From positions 1 to 6,589 of the forward strand of contig VGKX01000057.1 in the NCBI GenBank assembly GCA_016866895.1: 6,589 bases of DNA, given 5' to 3'. The stretch comes from Candidatus Parvarchaeota archaeon (lineage in GTDB: Archaea; Micrarchaeota; Micrarchaeia; Anstonellales; VGKX01). Below are positions 5,983 through 6,589 of this stretch, in pieces. Under the pieces are notes generated by a model. It was not told where the DNA came from. It saw only the letters and a list, made by a program, of their open reading frames with translations, and did no database searches. Position numbers and translations under genes: made by a program. Numbering within the stretch: position 1 is the stretch's first letter; the number at the start of each line of letters is the position of its first letter.

Positions 5983-6036
5983 TGGCAGGAGCAAACCTCC
6001 TGCCATATCCTCTTTTTATATTCTTTTTTATTTTTT
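5983..6036 (+). terminator. Hairpin plus T-tract terminator, probably bidirectional
   Basis: TGGCAGGAG (5983-5991) pairs perfectly with CTCCTGCCA (5997-6005) around a five-base loop CAAAC. A T-rich run with blocks of five, six and six T follows at 6011-6036, ending transcription of the thermosome gene. On the minus strand the same stem is followed by TTATTTT (5981-5975), so it could also stop the permease transcript coming from the right. Hairpin-led termination is unusual in archaea, where T-tracts alone usually suffice. Confidence 0.75.
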
Positions 6037-6054
6037 GTGCCAGACAGTTTTTTA

Positions 6055-6085
6055 TTGAAGTATTCTTGAAGCATTCCTGAAGTCT
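6055..6085. repeat. Imperfect 11-base tandem repeat
   Basis: TTGAAGTATTC (6055-6065) is followed directly by TTGAAGCATTC (6066-6076) and a partial third unit starting CTGAAGTCT (6077-6085). It lies in the non-coding gap between the thermosome terminator and the end of the permease gene. No function is evident. Confidence 0.5.
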
Positions 6086-6110
6086 CGGTGTCTTTCTTTT
6101 GGTATCGTGT

Positions 6111-6589
6111 CTATTCATACCTTAGTGCTTCTACTGCAGGCAGCCTGCTTGCCCTCCTTGCAGGAAAGTAGCCGGAAAGGCCGCCAACAAAAATGGAAAG
6201 CAGGAAGGCGAAAAGTACAACTTCAAACGAGACTGAAGTGCTTATGCCTGCCAAACCTATTGCAAAGGCAACAAGCGCCCCGAACACAACTCCAATCCCG
6301 CCTCCAATGGTTGAGATAATTATTGAATCTGCAAGGAATATCTTGAGGATGGTTTCAGAGGGCGCGCCTATTGCCTTGAGAATCCCTATTTCCCGCGTTC
6401 GCTCAAGCACTGAAGTGAACATGGCATTTGCAATGCCCACGGCCCCGACAAGAAGCGAAATTGCGGCTATTGCGCCAAGGAAAAGGGAAAGCAGGCCGGT
6501 GATTCGCCCAATCTGCTCAAGGACTGATTTTGCCGTGAAGACCGTAAAATCAAGATTGTCCTCCTTGACCTTGTGGGAGTTTTGCAGCC
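6111..6589 (-). CDS. ABC transporter permease, MacB/FtsX family, C-terminal fragment
   Basis: The last 158 residues of a permease whose beginning lies beyond the right edge; the frame is open through 6589 and ends at a TAG at 6111-6113. The visible part has the end of the periplasmic-type domain (1-29, with DFTVFTAKSVLEQIGRI) and a membrane helix at about 30-57 (GLLSLFLGAIAAISLLVGAV). The cytoplasmic coupling motif follows, ERTREIGILKAIGA at 63-76. Two more helices lie at about 83-113 and 119-140. The conserved end PARRASRLPAVEALRYE is at 142-158. These features are diagnostic of the FtsX-like domain of MacB-type, four-helix permeases. They partner with a cytoplasmic LolD/MacB-type ATPase, expected nearby but not in the window. 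Substrates in this family include lipoproteins, peptides and drugs, and some members are mechanotransmitters rather than transporters, so no substrate can be assigned. A GTG at 6440 is internal, not the start, because family-conserved sequence continues upstream in the same frame. Confidence 0.93.
   Translation of the reverse strand, partial: LQNSHKVKEDNLDFTVFTAKSVLEQIGRITGLLSLFLGAIAAISLLVGAVGIANAMFTSVLERTREIGILKAIGAPSETILKIFLADSIIISTIGGGIGVVFGALVAFAIGLAGISTSVSFEVVLFAFLLSIFVGGLSGYFPARRASRLPAVEALRYE

Noticed and set aside
6111..6440. A self-contained 109-residue protein starting at GTG 6440
   Set aside because: Family-conserved MacB/FtsX sequence continues upstream in the same frame to the window edge, so the GTG is an internal codon.

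Overview
The window looks archaeal. It carries a complete group II chaperonin (thermosome) gene. Promoters have TTTATATA-type TATA boxes, and ribosome binding sites match an archaeal 16S tail (GGTGAT, GGAGGT). It also has a SEC59/VTE5-type polyprenol kinase and a secreted beta-sandwich protein held by a C-terminal membrane anchor. Arg is often AGG, and GC is close to half. I cannot place the lineage from the sequence; a DPANN or euryarchaeal genome would both fit. All genes look chromosomal. I see no tRNA, rRNA, insertion sequence or CRISPR array.

Layout. (1) Positions 1-1471, minus strand: an MFS transporter resembling NiaP niacin transporters, followed 50 nt later by the start of a nicotinamidase/isochorismatase-family hydrolase that runs off the left edge. 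Together they look like a pyridine (NAD precursor) uptake and salvage operon. It is driven by a twin TATA element just upstream of the transporter. (2) Positions 1688-2899, plus strand: a signal-peptide protein with two carboxypeptidase-regulatory-like domains, a third Ig-like domain, one C-terminal membrane helix and a 64-residue basic tail; its function is unknown. (3) Positions 2928-4061, minus strand: a two-gene operon, a PAP2-family membrane phosphatase followed by a CTP-dependent polyprenol/dolichol-kinase-like protein. Both act on lipid phosphates, and they could recycle a polyprenyl carrier. (4) Positions 4264-5922, plus strand: the thermosome subunit, with a structured leader and a strong ribosome binding site. 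(5) Positions 5983-6036: a hairpin with T-tracts that can terminate transcription from both sides between convergent genes. (6) Positions 6111-6589, minus strand: the C-terminal part of a MacB/FtsX-type ABC transporter permease that runs off the right edge.

No gap exceeds about 220 bases. The two divergent gaps (1472-1687 and 4062-4263) hold promoters. The convergent gap at 2900-2927 has no clear terminator. I found no convincing new defence or mobile system. The points most worth follow-up are the putative niacin operon, the polyprenol phosphatase/kinase pair, the unrecognised surface protein, and the bidirectional terminator.
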